DNA of 64,000 bases from the NCBI GenBank assembly GCA_036787955.1, contig DAIQOI010000001.1, forward strand, positions 1 to 64,000, written 5' to 3'. This DNA is from UBA2336 sp036787955 (GTDB lineage Bacteria > Bacteroidota > Bacteroidia > Cytophagales > Cyclobacteriaceae). Below, in pieces: positions 24,875-34,500 of this stretch; the stretch's first letter is position 1, and each line of letters begins with the position of its first letter. The notes below the pieces were generated by a model. That model searched no databases and had not been told where the DNA came from. It saw nothing but the letters and a program-made list of their open reading frames with translations. The position numbers were made by a program, and so were the translations under genes.

Positions 24875-25941
24875 CGTTTTATAGTTTGAGGTATGATAAT
24901 TTCCGTTTTTACAAAATTAGAGTTTTCATTTACGATACTGAAAGAGGCTTCTTCACCGTACAACAGGTGCAAACGCTTTATGGTATTTTTAAGCCCCACT
25001 CCCGAATTGCTTTTGCGCATGCCGTTAACCAAATGGCCGCTGTTGCGTATTTGTATCCTGAGCCGGTTATCGCTTACCAATGTACGTACCTGTATCAATC
25101 CGCCTTCTTTTAACTTCGACACTCCGTGCTTCACCCCATTCTCTACCAACGTTTGTATCATAAAAGGAGGAACAAGAAAGCGAGCCGATTCGGGATGAAT
25201 ATCAAATTCCGTTTTAAGACGCTCCTCAAAACGTATGCTCTCCAAACTCAGATAATCCTTTACAATATTCAGCTCCTCATCAAAACGCGTCAGTCCTTTC
25301 CTGCCAAATGTCAATGAATTGCGAAGTATATTGGATAACTGCGTAATAGCCAGCTTGGCCTTCTCCGGATTTTCATCTACCAATGCCCGAATGCTGTTCA
25401 GCGCATTAAAAATGAAGTGGGGATTAAGTTGCGCCTTCAGGTTGCTGAGCTCACTTTCGATGCGCGAAGCTTCATACCGCAGCGATTTGTTGTAACGCTC
25501 AATATAGTGATAGGTGAAATAAAACACCGTCCACAAAAACAACAGGAAAATATAAAATGCAGAATATCCGATTATCTGAGCCAGCTGAAAGGCCTCGCTT
25601 TCTACTGCCCGAATAGAAAGTGCATAGCTTACCGGTACACGTAAAAAATAAACCAGCAAGCCCATTAAGATTACACTAAGCATGACCCGCAGAGCTACCT
25701 TGGGCAACGGCAGACTGAGCCAGCGCCATTTTTTGATGTAAATGCGAAACACATGGGTTACCAAAAAACAGATAACCGCTTCCGAGATGAAAAAAACTAT
25801 TCTCGACCAGCTCAGGCCGGAAGCCATGATGCTGAATACCACGCTTTGCAGCAGCGCATAAGTCAACCATACGCTGATCTGCAAAATCCAATACAATCTC
25901 TCCTTATGCTCTATCATGCCCGGGTATGCAAAATTACGCAA
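24871..25941 (-). CDS. LytS/YehU-type sensor histidine kinase
   Basis: The 356-aa protein has four transmembrane helices in the first 145 residues, a short coiled segment, and a His_kinase dimerisation motif with the phospho-acceptor His175 in QLNPHFIFNALNSI. An HATPase domain follows (LVENGVKHGVS, and the G box GVGLKNTIKRL). The alternative ATG at 25917 would remove 8 residues. It forms a two-gene signalling unit with the LytTR regulator. No sensory domain besides the membrane part is visible. Confidence 0.93.
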   Translation of the reverse strand: MRNFAYPGMIEHKERLYWILQISVWLTYALLQSVVFSIMASGLSWSRIVFFISEAVICFLVTHVFRIYIKKWRWLSLPLPKVALRVMLSVILMGLLVYFLRVPVSYALSIRAVESEAFQLAQIIGYSAFYIFLLFLWTVFYFTYHYIERYNKSLRYEASRIESELSNLKAQLNPHFIFNALNSIRALVDENPEKAKLAITQLSNILRNSLTFGRKGLTRFDEELNIVKDYLSLESIRFEERLKTEFDIHPESARFLVPPFMIQTLVENGVKHGVSKLKEGGLIQVRTLVSDNRLRIQIRNSGHLVNGMRKSNSGVGLKNTIKRLHLLYGEEASFSIVNENSNFVKTEIIIPQTIKR

Positions 25942-25996
25942 AAGCCTAACGGGCTATCAAGATTTACGCAAGCGGCAGCCGTACCCTGGTTTTTAT

Positions 25997-26260
25997 TCAA
26001 AAAAAGCGGTACCGGATTAGGTACAGAAACAACAGCGAGGCGAGTATAATAAAAAACCAGTCGGCTACGATGAGCCATTTACGATGATTTTCCAGCGATG
26101 GCTCGGCTATCAGGGCATTGCCGATAAAGGCTATACCAGCCGATGTATAGAGGCCAAACTCAAGATAATCGCCGGTAAATGCCTGATAAATTCCAAATAA
26201 AATGAAGAGCGATCCGAACAGGTACTGGCGTTTATGTGCGTTCCGTATCATGAACGGCAA
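25997..26260 (-). CDS. Small three-helix membrane protein
   Basis: The 87-aa product has hydrophobic segments at about 13-30, 36-53 and 62-82, with a basic C-terminus (LIRYRFF). No family is recognised. It lies between uvrA (downstream) and the two-component system (upstream), with no strong sign of an operon. It is a real gene by codon pattern and membrane-protein layout, but function is unknown. Confidence 0.6.
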   Translation of the reverse strand: MPFMIRNAHKRQYLFGSLFILFGIYQAFTGDYLEFGLYTSAGIAFIGNALIAEPSLENHRKWLIVADWFFIILASLLFLYLIRYRFF

Positions 26261-26269
26261 ATAACGAAA

Positions 26270-29158
26270 TTATTTCAACTCTTTACGAAGGTATTGGCCC
26301 GTATAGCTTTCAGGGTGCTGTGCCACCTCTTCGGGTGTGCCTGTTGCCACAATGTATCCGCCGCGTTCACCTCCTTCCGGCCCCAGATCAATGATATAAT
26401 CCGCGGCCTTAATAACATCCATGTTGTGTTCAATAACCAGCACCGTATTGCCTTTGTCTGCCAGCTTCTGCAACACATTCAGCAGGTGCTCAATGTCCTG
26501 GAAGTGCAATCCCGTTGTGGGTTCATCAAATATATACAGTGTTTTGCCGGTGTCGCGTTTTGCCAATTCAGCAGCCAGCTTCACCCGTTGCGCCTCACCC
26601 CCGGATAAGGTTGTGGCGTGTTGTCCTAATGAAATATAGCCCAGGCCTACATCATTGAGTGTTGCAATCTTGCGCAGTATGCGCGGATGATTTTCAAAAA
26701 ACACCACAGCCTCTTCAACGGTCATGTTCAGTACATCAGCAATGGATTTGCCTTTGTAGCGCACCTCCAAAGTTTCACGGTTGTAACGCCTTCCCTTGCA
26801 GGTTTCGCACAACACCTGCACATCCGGAAGAAATTCCATTTCAATGATGCGCAATCCCCCGCCCTGGCAGGTTTCACATCTTCCGCCCTTTACATTAAAA
26901 GAAAACCTTCCGGGCTTGTACCCTCTGGTTTTCGCCTCGGGAAGCTGGGCAAACAAATCGCGTATATCGGTAAATACTCCTGTATAGGTAGCCGGATTGG
27001 AGCGGGGTGTGCGCCCGATTGGTGATTGGTCGACTTCAATAACTTTATCCAGGTGTTCCAGTCCTTCTATTTTTTTATACGGCAAAGCTTCGGTACGCGA
27101 TCCGTAAAAGTGTTGCATCAGCACCGGATAGAGCGTGTCATGAATAAGTGTTGATTTGCCGCTGCCCGATACACCTGTAATGCAGATAAAAGTGCCCAGC
27201 GGAAGTTCGAGGGTAATATCTTTAAGGTTATGCCCGGTGGCTCCGGTAAGTACAAGTTTTTTTCCATTGCCAGTCCTTCTGCTTGCCGGGTAGGGTATGG
27301 TTCGTTCCCCTTTGAGGTACAGCGCAGTGGGGCTGTTCTGCTGCAGAAAATCTTTTGGTTTACCCTGTGCCACCACCATTCCGCCGTGGCGGCCGGCTCC
27401 GGGACCAATATCGAGCAGGTAATCAGCCTCCAGCATCATTTCCTTATCATGCTCAACTACCAACACGGTATTCCCCAAATCGCGCAGGGATTTGAGCGAC
27501 TGAATAAGCCGTGTGTTGTCGCGGGCATGCAGGCCGATGCTGGGTTCATCCAGAATGTACATCACACCCGTTAATTGCGTGCCAATTTGTGTGGCTAACC
27601 GGATTCGCTGTGCCTCTCCCCCACTCAGGGTTTTGATAGGCCGGTTCATGTGCAGATAATCCAGCCCCACATCCAGAAGAAAACCGATGCGCTTGCGGAT
27701 CTCTTTCAGCACTTCAGCCGCTATGATGCGCTGTTTATCCGACAACCTGTCTTCCAGACCAACCAGCCAGTTGCTCAGCTGCCCCATATCCATTGCCGCC
27801 AGCTCGGCAATATTCTTTCCGTCAATGCGGAAATGAAGGGATTCCTTTTTCAGGCGTGACCCTTTACATTCCGGGCAGGTGCGCGTAATGGTAAAATCCT
27901 CCACCCACTGTTTCACATTTTCAGAGCCTTCCTCGCGTTGTTTTTCCAGGAAGTTCACAATCCCCTCAAAGCGTGTGTTCCACTCGGTGCCCGGATACTT
28001 CACCGAAGGAACCGCCACCGGCACATCATCGCCATACAACAGCACCTTCAGTACATCGGCCGGTATGTTTTTAATGGGTGTCGAAAGGCTGCAGTTGTAC
28101 CGCTTCAGTATGGCTTCTATCTTTTTGAATATCCAAATGTCGCGGTACTCGCCAAGCGGCAGTATGCCCCCGCGACTGATGCTGAGGTTTTTATCGGGAA
28201 TGACCGACTCTTCGGTTATTTCCTGAATCTCGCCCAACCCGTTGCATACCGGACACGCGCCGTAAGGCGAATTAAAGGAAAAAGTGTTGGGGGCCGGCTC
28301 ATCGTACGATAAGCCGGTTTTCGGGTCCATCAGAAATTTTGAAAAATAATACAGGGTATTCTGCTCATCCAGTACCTGAATAATGCCTTTGCCTTCTTTA
28401 AGTGCGCGGTTTACCGACTGGCTGATGCGCGCCCGATCTTTGTTATCGGCCACAATGCGGTCAATAACAATTTCAATGTCGTGTATTTTGTATCGGTCGA
28501 GCTGCATTTTAGCCGTCACTTCCTGTATTTGCCCATCTACACGCACTTTGGTAAAACCCTGCCTGCGTATCTGCTGAAACAGTTCGCGGTAATGCCCCTT
28601 CCGGCCTTTTACCACAGGTGCCAGCAGGGTGAGTTTCCTGCCGGCAAGGTTGGTCAGCAATGAATCAACAATCTGTTCTTCAGATTGCCGGGTCATTTTC
28701 TCGCCTGATAGATAAGAGTAGGCTTCGGAAGCACGCGCATAAAGTAGCCGGAAGAAATCGTAAATTTCAGTAACTGTACCCACCGTTGAGCGCGGGTTGC
28801 GCGATGTGGTTTTCTGCTCGATGGCTATTACCGCACTCAAGCCGTTGATTTTATCCACGTCCGGCCGTTCGAGATTACCGATAAAGCCACGCGCATAGGC
28901 CGAAAAGCTTTCCATATACCTGCGCTGCCCCTCGGCATAAATGGTATCAAAAGCCAGTGACGATTTGCCGCTGCCACTGATACCCGTTACCACAACCAGC
29001 CTGTTGCGCGGAAAACTGACTGATATGTTTTTCAGGTTGTGCTCGCGGGCGCCAATCACCTCCACCGCAGTCCAGCCGATGACATCGGCAGATGGCTTTT
29101 TCTTATGGGGGGCAACAGCGGGCATCTGCGCGGGTTTGAATTTGCAAAAATGGTTCAC
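26270..29158 (-). CDS. uvrA: UvrABC excinuclease subunit A
   Basis: The 962-aa protein has two ABC ATPase modules with Walker A GISGSGKSSL and GVSGSGKSTL, each with a signature motif (LSGGEAQR, found twice). Zinc-finger cysteine pairs are present at CPVCNG, CPECKG and CETCQG/CETCKG. UvrA recognises bulky DNA lesions and loads UvrB. A second in-frame ATG at 29125 (MPAVAPHKKK) is a possible start, since the first 11 residues are unlike the family. It stands alone, with uvrC 11 kb away. Confidence 0.97.
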   Translation of the reverse strand: MNHFCKFKPAQMPAVAPHKKKPSADVIGWTAVEVIGAREHNLKNISVSFPRNRLVVVTGISGSGKSSLAFDTIYAEGQRRYMESFSAYARGFIGNLERPDVDKINGLSAVIAIEQKTTSRNPRSTVGTVTEIYDFFRLLYARASEAYSYLSGEKMTRQSEEQIVDSLLTNLAGRKLTLLAPVVKGRKGHYRELFQQIRRQGFTKVRVDGQIQEVTAKMQLDRYKIHDIEIVIDRIVADNKDRARISQSVNRALKEGKGIIQVLDEQNTLYYFSKFLMDPKTGLSYDEPAPNTFSFNSPYGACPVCNGLGEIQEITEESVIPDKNLSISRGGILPLGEYRDIWIFKKIEAILKRYNCSLSTPIKNIPADVLKVLLYGDDVPVAVPSVKYPGTEWNTRFEGIVNFLEKQREEGSENVKQWVEDFTITRTCPECKGSRLKKESLHFRIDGKNIAELAAMDMGQLSNWLVGLEDRLSDKQRIIAAEVLKEIRKRIGFLLDVGLDYLHMNRPIKTLSGGEAQRIRLATQIGTQLTGVMYILDEPSIGLHARDNTRLIQSLKSLRDLGNTVLVVEHDKEMMLEADYLLDIGPGAGRHGGMVVAQGKPKDFLQQNSPTALYLKGERTIPYPASRRTGNGKKLVLTGATGHNLKDITLELPLGTFICITGVSGSGKSTLIHDTLYPVLMQHFYGSRTEALPYKKIEGLEHLDKVIEVDQSPIGRTPRSNPATYTGVFTDIRDLFAQLPEAKTRGYKPGRFSFNVKGGRCETCQGGGLRIIEMEFLPDVQVLCETCKGRRYNRETLEVRYKGKSIADVLNMTVEEAVVFFENHPRILRKIATLNDVGLGYISLGQHATTLSGGEAQRVKLAAELAKRDTGKTLYIFDEPTTGLHFQDIEHLLNVLQKLADKGNTVLVIEHNMDVIKAADYIIDLGPEGGERGGYIVATGTPEEVAQHPESYTGQYLRKELK

Positions 29159-29244
29159 CCGCCTGTACTGTACAAACGAAAATAAAGGGTTTAGGCAAAT
29201 GCGTGAGGTAGTTATGGAACGGCGTGTGCCGAAAACAAAACTTA

Positions 29245-30138
29245 TCAGGGCACATCCTTGCCTGTGACGGCCTTCAGCATGGCAAACCAGTCCTGCCGGT
29301 CAAGCGCAATGCCAAGTGCACCTGTTGCCTCGCTCAAACGCTCAGGACGGGTTGTGCCCACTACCGGATAAATGCCAGACGGGTGGCACAACAGCCACGC
29401 CAGCAGTAACTGACTTTCCGTGCACTGATACTTCTCCGCGAGTTCATGCAGCGAGTGGGCCGTTGTTTTTGCTGTTTCGGGAGAAGTAAAATACCTGCCT
29501 CCGCCCAATGGCGACCAGGCCATCGGACGCATACGGTATTTCATCATCGCTTCCAGCGAGCCGTCAAACAATGCCTGATAGCGGAATAACGAAAGTTCAA
29601 TTTGATTGGTAATCAGTGGAACATCTACAAAAAATTGCAGCATCTCCACCTGTGCGGGTGTAAAGTTCGATACACCGAAATGCAAAACCTTGCCCTGGTG
29701 CTTCAGCCGGGTAAATACCTCGGCTATTTCTTCGGGATTCATCAAAGGATCAGGCCGGTGCAACAGCAACAGATCAACATAATCCGTATTAAAATTTTTC
29801 AACGAGTTATCAACCGACCATCGGATGTGTTCAGCCGAAGTGTCGTAGTGCTTGATTCGATGTGCCGGCCGAAACTGCGAGACCAGCTTAATGCCGCATT
29901 TGGTTATAATTTGCAGTTTGCTTCGAAGTGCAGGTTGCTTTTTCAGCACTTCGCCAAAACGCGCCTCACATCCGTAATCGCCATAGATGTCGGCATGATC
30001 AAAGGTAGTGATGTTGCATTCAACGGCATGTTGAACCAGCCTTTCCCACTCTTTGGGTGAAAGCTTACCCCATCGCCACACTCCCGACACAATGCGGGAA
30101 AATGCCGGAAAATGATGTTTGGTCTGAATTGTATCCAT
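29245..30138 (-). CDS. Aldo/keto reductase
   Basis: The 297-aa protein has the TIM-barrel AKR order. The catalytic tetrad is visible as Asp and Tyr in FDHADIYGDYGCEARFG, Lys in ITKCGIK and His in LLLHRPDPL. The NADPH-binding part is AWLLCHPSGIYPVVGTTRPE. It resembles the YdhF-type subfamily of predicted oxidoreductases. The substrate cannot be told. It is divergent from gdhA. Confidence 0.9.
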   Translation of the reverse strand: MDTIQTKHHFPAFSRIVSGVWRWGKLSPKEWERLVQHAVECNITTFDHADIYGDYGCEARFGEVLKKQPALRSKLQIITKCGIKLVSQFRPAHRIKHYDTSAEHIRWSVDNSLKNFNTDYVDLLLLHRPDPLMNPEEIAEVFTRLKHQGKVLHFGVSNFTPAQVEMLQFFVDVPLITNQIELSLFRYQALFDGSLEAMMKYRMRPMAWSPLGGGRYFTSPETAKTTAHSLHELAEKYQCTESQLLLAWLLCHPSGIYPVVGTTRPERLSEATGALGIALDRQDWFAMLKAVTGKDVP

Positions 30139-30185
30139 GCCGAAAGAAAACAGTTAAATATCATCTGTAAAAGCCTGTTAAAACG

Positions 30186-30215
30186 TTTGCATTCCGGTTA
30201 CTTATTCTAAATTGG
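30186..30215 (+). promoter_or_regulatory. Candidate gdhA promoter (TTTG ... TAAATTGG)
   Basis: TTTG at 30186-30189 is followed after 18 bases by TAAATTGG (30208-30215), one mismatch from the Bacteroidota TAnnTTTG box. The gdhA ATG is 15 bp further on. Both elements are present at nearly the right spacing. Confidence 0.45.
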
Positions 30216-30230
30216 CGCAAATTTGACACT

Positions 30231-31583
30231 ATGCACTCCGAAATCCTTGATGCCGTAAAACAACGCAATCCCAACGAACCCGAATTTTTACAGGCAGCCG
30301 AAGAAGTAATTATCTCGGTACTGCCGGCGCTGGACAAGCACCCTGAATTCCGGAAGCTGAAAATCCTGGAACGCATGCTTGAGCCGGAGCGACTCATCTC
30401 CTTTCGTGTTACCTGGCTTGACGATAAAGGTGAAGTACAGATTAACCGCGGTTATCGCGTTCAGATGAACAGCGCCATCGGGCCCTACAAAGGCGGAATT
30501 CGCTTTCATCCTTCTGTGAATGTGAGTGTACTGAAATTTCTGGCGTTTGAGCAAATTTTCAAAAATGCGCTTACCGGCATCCCCATGGGCGGTGGCAAAG
30601 GCGGCTCGGACTTTGACCCGAAAGGAAAAAGCGAAAACGAAATCATGAAGTTCTGTCAGGCTTTCATGAGCGAACTTACCCGCCATATTGGCCACCGGCT
30701 GGACGTGCCCGCAGGCGACATAGGTGTAGGTGGCAGGGAAATCGGATATATGTTCGGTGCTTATAAAAAAATCAAAAACGAGTTTACGGGCGTGTTCACC
30801 GGCAAGGGCATCGGCTGGGGCGGCAGCTTAATCCGCACCGAAGCCACCGGCTATGGGTTGATTTATTTTGCTGAAAACATGCTGCATACCCGGGGCGACT
30901 CCATCAAGGGAAAAACATGTCTGGTCTCCGGCTCGGGCAATGTGGCACAATATGCCATTGAAAAAATCAACAAGCTGGGCGGTAAAGTCATTACGGCATC
31001 CGACTCGAACGGTTATATCATTGATGAAGCAGGTATAACAAAAGATAAACTGGAATTTCTCAAGGATTTGAAAAACAACAGGCGCGGGCGTATCAAGGAA
31101 TATGCCGATAAATTCAAGGGCGTGGTGTATCATGAAATTGATCCAACAGCCGACCACAACCCCATGTGGAACATAAAGGCCGACTGCGCTTTTCCGTGCG
31201 CTACGCAAAACGAAATCAACGGAAAAGATGCCGATAACCTGGTGAAAAACGGTGTAAAGCTGGTGGGTGAAGGCGCCAATATGCCTGTAACCATCGAAGG
31301 CATCAACATCCTTATTGACAACGGCATTATGTATTCACCGGGCAAAGCTTCTAATGCCGGCGGTGTGGCTACATCCGGTCTGGAAATGACCCAGAACTAT
31401 ATGGGGTCGAACTGGACCCGTGAAGAGGTGGACAGCAAACTTCAGAGCATCATGAAAAACATCCACGACACCTGCCTGGCTGTGGCCAACGAATATGGCA
31501 AGCCGGGCAACTATCTGGTAGGTGCCAATATTGCGGGCTTTCTGAAAGTGGCCAACGCCATGAAGGCTCAGGGCGTTATCTGA
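30231..31583 (+). CDS. gdhA: NADP-type glutamate dehydrogenase
   Basis: The 450-aa length fits the hexameric 50-kDa glutamate dehydrogenases. Visible are GPYKGGIRFHPSV, the catalytic-lysine segment GIPMGGGKGGSDFDPKGKS, DIGVGGREIGYMFG and the Rossmann motif LVSGSGNVAQY. It makes glutamate from 2-oxoglutarate and ammonium. The gene is monocistronic: it has its own candidate promoter and a strong terminator 28 bp after the stop. Confidence 0.96.
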   Translation: MHSEILDAVKQRNPNEPEFLQAAEEVIISVLPALDKHPEFRKLKILERMLEPERLISFRVTWLDDKGEVQINRGYRVQMNSAIGPYKGGIRFHPSVNVSVLKFLAFEQIFKNALTGIPMGGGKGGSDFDPKGKSENEIMKFCQAFMSELTRHIGHRLDVPAGDIGVGGREIGYMFGAYKKIKNEFTGVFTGKGIGWGGSLIRTEATGYGLIYFAENMLHTRGDSIKGKTCLVSGSGNVAQYAIEKINKLGGKVITASDSNGYIIDEAGITKDKLEFLKDLKNNRRGRIKEYADKFKGVVYHEIDPTADHNPMWNIKADCAFPCATQNEINGKDADNLVKNGVKLVGEGANMPVTIEGINILIDNGIMYSPGKASNAGGVATSGLEMTQNYMGSNWTREEVDSKLQSIMKNIHDTCLAVANEYGKPGNYLVGANIAGFLKVANAMKAQGVI

Positions 31584-31610
31584 TATTACCTTCCTTAAAC
31601 CTAAATCACG

Positions 31611-31644
31611 GCATCCCGCCCGATGGCGGGATGCTTTTTTTTTT
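31611..31644 (+). terminator. Intrinsic terminator after gdhA
   Basis: A perfect 10-bp stem (gcatcccgcc / ggcgggatgc, 31611-31620 and 31625-31634) with loop cgat is followed by ten T residues (31635-31644). Confidence 0.95.
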
Positions 31645-31707
31645 CAGCTAAACCTCCTGCAACTAATATAGTCAGGCCTTCGTTGGAGTAAGCAGAATCA
31701 ACTCAAT

Positions 31708-32028
31708 ATGTTAGTAACTACCACCAACCTTATCGAAGGCAAGCGAATTGTGCAGTATTATGGTCTGGTGTCGGGTGAGACCATCATTGGGGCCAACCTT
31801 ATCAAAGACTTTTTTGCAAGCATCACCGACATTGTGGGCGGACGCAGCGGTGCCTATGAGCGCGTACTCAAAGAAGCCAAAGACAGCGCCATCGAGGAAA
31901 TGATACAGCAGGCCAAAGCCAAAGGGGCAAATGCGGTAATCGGTGTTGACCTTGACTATGAAACGCTGGGTTCAGGCAACGGCATGCTCATGGTAACAGC
32001 CTGCGGCACAGCCGTACGGATTGAGTAG
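31708..32028 (+). CDS. YbjQ family heavy-metal-binding-domain protein
   Basis: The 106-aa protein matches the YbjQ/UPF0145 family from end to end: VSGETIIGANLIKDFFASI, GGRSGAYERVLKEAKDSAIEEM, AKAKGANAVIGVDLDYE and a closing VTACGTAVRIE. Family members form pentamers. A metal-binding role has been proposed but not established. It is a single gene, convergent with a lipoprotein gene 3 bp away. Confidence 0.9.
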   Translation: MLVTTTNLIEGKRIVQYYGLVSGETIIGANLIKDFFASITDIVGGRSGAYERVLKEAKDSAIEEMIQQAKAKGANAVIGVDLDYETLGSGNGMLMVTACGTAVRIE

Positions 32029-32031
32029 CGT

Positions 32032-32952
32032 TCATTTTTTTCTGCGATAAAATATCAGGTAAGGAATTTTTCCATCTGCCACCTCGCTCAGCGTATAGTA
32101 ACCGCTGCCATCGGCAGCAAAAGCAATGGCTTCACCGCGCGCTTCGGGAACATACGGCAGCAAATAGGGTTTTGTGAGCATAACTTCCAGAACTGACTGA
32201 CTGCTGTCTCTTTGCCAATAATACACCGAACTGTAATCTTTGATGAGTATTTCCTTGCCATCGGGTGAAATATCTCCACTAACTATTTGATTGTAATACC
32301 TAGGATTATATCCCCTCTCTTCACCCAGACTATTGAAGGTCAGTCTGTCAGTAAGCAGTTCAGCAGTAATAATTTCGGTTACCGGCTGCGGATAGGCCAG
32401 TCTGTATAAGTGTAAATTTTTTTCGCGTTTGGATAGGATGTAAATGTCCAGCGAAAGCGGATCCACCAGCAGGGTTTCAGCATCGCGGTTACCATCGGGG
32501 TAAACAAACCGTATCGAATCAAGCTTAGTAATGACCACTTCGTTTGCTGTTATTTCCGGCTCGGGGAAGCGGTAGATAACCTTTATGCGATTAACCGCCA
32601 GGTTATCGCCAATTTCACCGACATATACATAGTGTTGTGAAGAGTCAGGACCTGGCCCCACCGCCATATCTTCCCAGTCGCGGTTCCGTGCCCCATACAG
32701 ATGCACCACCATACGGGTTTGTCCGGCGGTATCAAGTAAAAACAACCGCGGTTTGTCACCGCTGTCGTTATGGGTCCAAATCATACCAATGTGTTTGCGG
32801 CTTGCAGCTACTCCGGATGCCTCGTTGATAGACTTGTCCTGTAATGGCGCGATATTCTTTCCCTGTTCAAAAAAAGTTTTTGTTATTGGTTCTCCGCCAT
32901 TGCGGGAAGAACAACTCAGTACAACAAGAAAAAACAATACAACTTTTCTCAT
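32032..32952 (-). CDS. Beta-propeller-like lipoprotein of unknown function
   Basis: The ATG at 32952 gives a lipoprotein signal MRKVVLFFLVVLSCSS with Cys15; a longer frame from 33093 overlaps the divergent rluD-like gene and is rejected. The 306-aa protein has repeated strand motifs (GVAASRKHIGMIWTHNDSGD, NRDWEDMAVGPG, DAETLLVDPLSLDIYILSKR, GDISPDGKEILIKDYSS) that suggest a propeller. No catalytic motif is seen. Confidence 0.72.
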   Translation of the reverse strand: MRKVVLFFLVVLSCSSRNGGEPITKTFFEQGKNIAPLQDKSINEASGVAASRKHIGMIWTHNDSGDKPRLFLLDTAGQTRMVVHLYGARNRDWEDMAVGPGPDSSQHYVYVGEIGDNLAVNRIKVIYRFPEPEITANEVVITKLDSIRFVYPDGNRDAETLLVDPLSLDIYILSKREKNLHLYRLAYPQPVTEIITAELLTDRLTFNSLGEERGYNPRYYNQIVSGDISPDGKEILIKDYSSVYYWQRDSSQSVLEVMLTKPYLLPYVPEARGEAIAFAADGSGYYTLSEVADGKIPYLIFYRRKK

Positions 32953-33027
32953 AACACCTGAAGGTGCGAATATAGAATTTGATTTTGCCCGACAATACCC
33001 AAGAACGGAATTCGCATTACATTTTAG

Positions 33028-33035
33028 TAGGTTTG
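33028..33035 (+). promoter_or_regulatory. Candidate -7 box (TAGGTTTG) for the RluD-like gene
   Basis: TAGGTTTG matches TAnnTTTG exactly and ends 4 bp before the ATG at 33040. If used, the mRNA would have almost no leader. No -33 TTTG is seen at the usual distance. Confidence 0.3.
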
Positions 33036-33039
33036 CACC

Positions 33040-34068
33040 ATGGCAGATAATTTTTTTCCGGAAGAAGAAGATGATATAGTCTATGAGCATCACCGCATCA
33101 AGGCCGATGCCGGGCAGAACCTGGTGCGGCTGGATAAATTTTTAACCGACCGCCTGTCCAACGTTACACGCACCAAGATTCAAAAGGCTATCGATGCCGG
33201 GCTGGTTACGGTAAATGGAAAACCAACAAAAGCCAACTACCGCGTTCATCCGCTGGATGAAATTGTTTTGTCGCTGCCCAAAACACCTCGTGTTTATGAA
33301 GTTATTCCGGAAAATATTCCGCTCAGCATCGTTTTTGAAGATGACCACTTGCTGGTGGTTGATAAACCTGCCGGCATGGTGGTGCATCCGGCCTATCAGA
33401 ACTGGACCGGCACACTGGTGAATGCGCTCGCGTGGCACTTTCAGAACCTGCCGCAATTGCCGGGCAATGAAGGAAAACCCGGGCTGGTCCATCGCATTGA
33501 CAAGGATACTTCCGGCCTGCTGGTTATTGCAAAGACCGAAGATGCCATGCAGGGTCTGGCCGCACAGTTTTTTCACCACACCATTGAACGAACCTACTGG
33601 GCACTGGTGTGGGGCGAACCACAACCACCCGAAGGGACCATTGATGTTTTTATCGGAAGAAGTCCGGGCGACCGCAGGGTGATTGTTGCTTTTCCCGATG
33701 CCAGCCAGGGCAAACGTGCAGTTACCCATTATCGCACCTTAAAACCACTTCGTTACGTTTCGCTGATCGAGTGCCGCCTCGAAACCGGCCGCACCCACCA
33801 GATACGCGCACACATGAAATACATCGGTCATCCGCTATTCAATGATGCTACCTATGGTGGTGACAGGATTTTAAAAGGAACCGTGTTTACCAAATACCGG
33901 CAGTTTGTGGAAAATTGCTTCAAGATCATGCCCCGCCAGGCGCTCCACGCCCGCACCCTGGGTTTTGTTCACCCGATAACCAATCAGTCTTTGCGTTTCG
34001 AATCCAAATTACCGGAAGATTTCCGGGCCGTGCTGGAAAAGTGGGAAAAGTACGTTCAGCATCATTAG
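33040..34068 (+). CDS. RluA/RluD-family 23S rRNA pseudouridine synthase
   Basis: The 342-aa protein has an N-terminal S4 RNA-binding domain (about 20-80, RLDKFLTDRLSNVTRTKIQK) and then the synthase domain with VVDKPAGMVVHP, the catalytic Asp in LVHRIDKDTSGLLVIAKT, and ETGRTHQIRAHM. RluD modifies the helix-69 uridines of 23S rRNA, and length and domain order fit RluD best. It is divergent from the lipoprotein gene before it. Confidence 0.92.
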   Translation: MADNFFPEEEDDIVYEHHRIKADAGQNLVRLDKFLTDRLSNVTRTKIQKAIDAGLVTVNGKPTKANYRVHPLDEIVLSLPKTPRVYEVIPENIPLSIVFEDDHLLVVDKPAGMVVHPAYQNWTGTLVNALAWHFQNLPQLPGNEGKPGLVHRIDKDTSGLLVIAKTEDAMQGLAAQFFHHTIERTYWALVWGEPQPPEGTIDVFIGRSPGDRRVIVAFPDASQGKRAVTHYRTLKPLRYVSLIECRLETGRTHQIRAHMKYIGHPLFNDATYGGDRILKGTVFTKYRQFVENCFKIMPRQALHARTLGFVHPITNQSLRFESKLPEDFRAVLEKWEKYVQHH

Positions 34069-34129
34069 GTAAAATATGCCTGAGCCGATAACCGGTTGAG
34101 GCCCCCGGCTGGTGGTTCGCACCGGGCAT

Positions 34130-34333
34130 TTACTTACCCGAACGCAGGTAGCGGTCGGTGCGCAGGGCTTTGCGAATTTCCTTCATCGCTTCGCGCTTGT
34201 ATTGCCGATAGCGCATTTCATCGCGCGTTGTGCCGGTAAGGCTGCGGATGTACGACAGCACCTTTTCGGTTTGCGTGGCATCCAACGCATTGAGCGACTC
34301 CAGAATCTGCAGCTTTTGTGTTGCTGAAACCAT
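34130..34333 (-). CDS. Small basic helical protein, unknown
   Basis: From the ATG at 34333 the product is 67 aa, with helices and a basic C-terminal half (RDEMRYRQYKREAMKEIRKA). An upstream ATG at 34375 would add 14 residues. No family is recognised. The first half (ILESLNALDATQTEKVLSYI) looks like short helical proteins annotated as hypothetical or antitoxin-like, but no toxin gene is adjacent. Confidence 0.45.
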   Translation of the reverse strand: MVSATQKLQILESLNALDATQTEKVLSYIRSLTGTTRDEMRYRQYKREAMKEIRKALRTDRYLRSGK

Positions 34334-34500
34334 GGTTCGTAGTGGTTGATACTGTAAATATAAACGTTGATACATAAAAAAAGTTAAATGTAACTAACTG
34401 ATAATGAAAAAGTAACGATGATTTAACCGGAATTTTGCCTGCACGCAGCATTGGGAAAAATTACATGGTCAGGGCGTGACAGAATGATTAATTTGGGCGC

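Noticed and set aside
34130..34333. Antitoxin of a toxin-antitoxin pair
   Set aside because: No adjacent toxin gene and no DNA-binding motif; kept only as an unknown protein.
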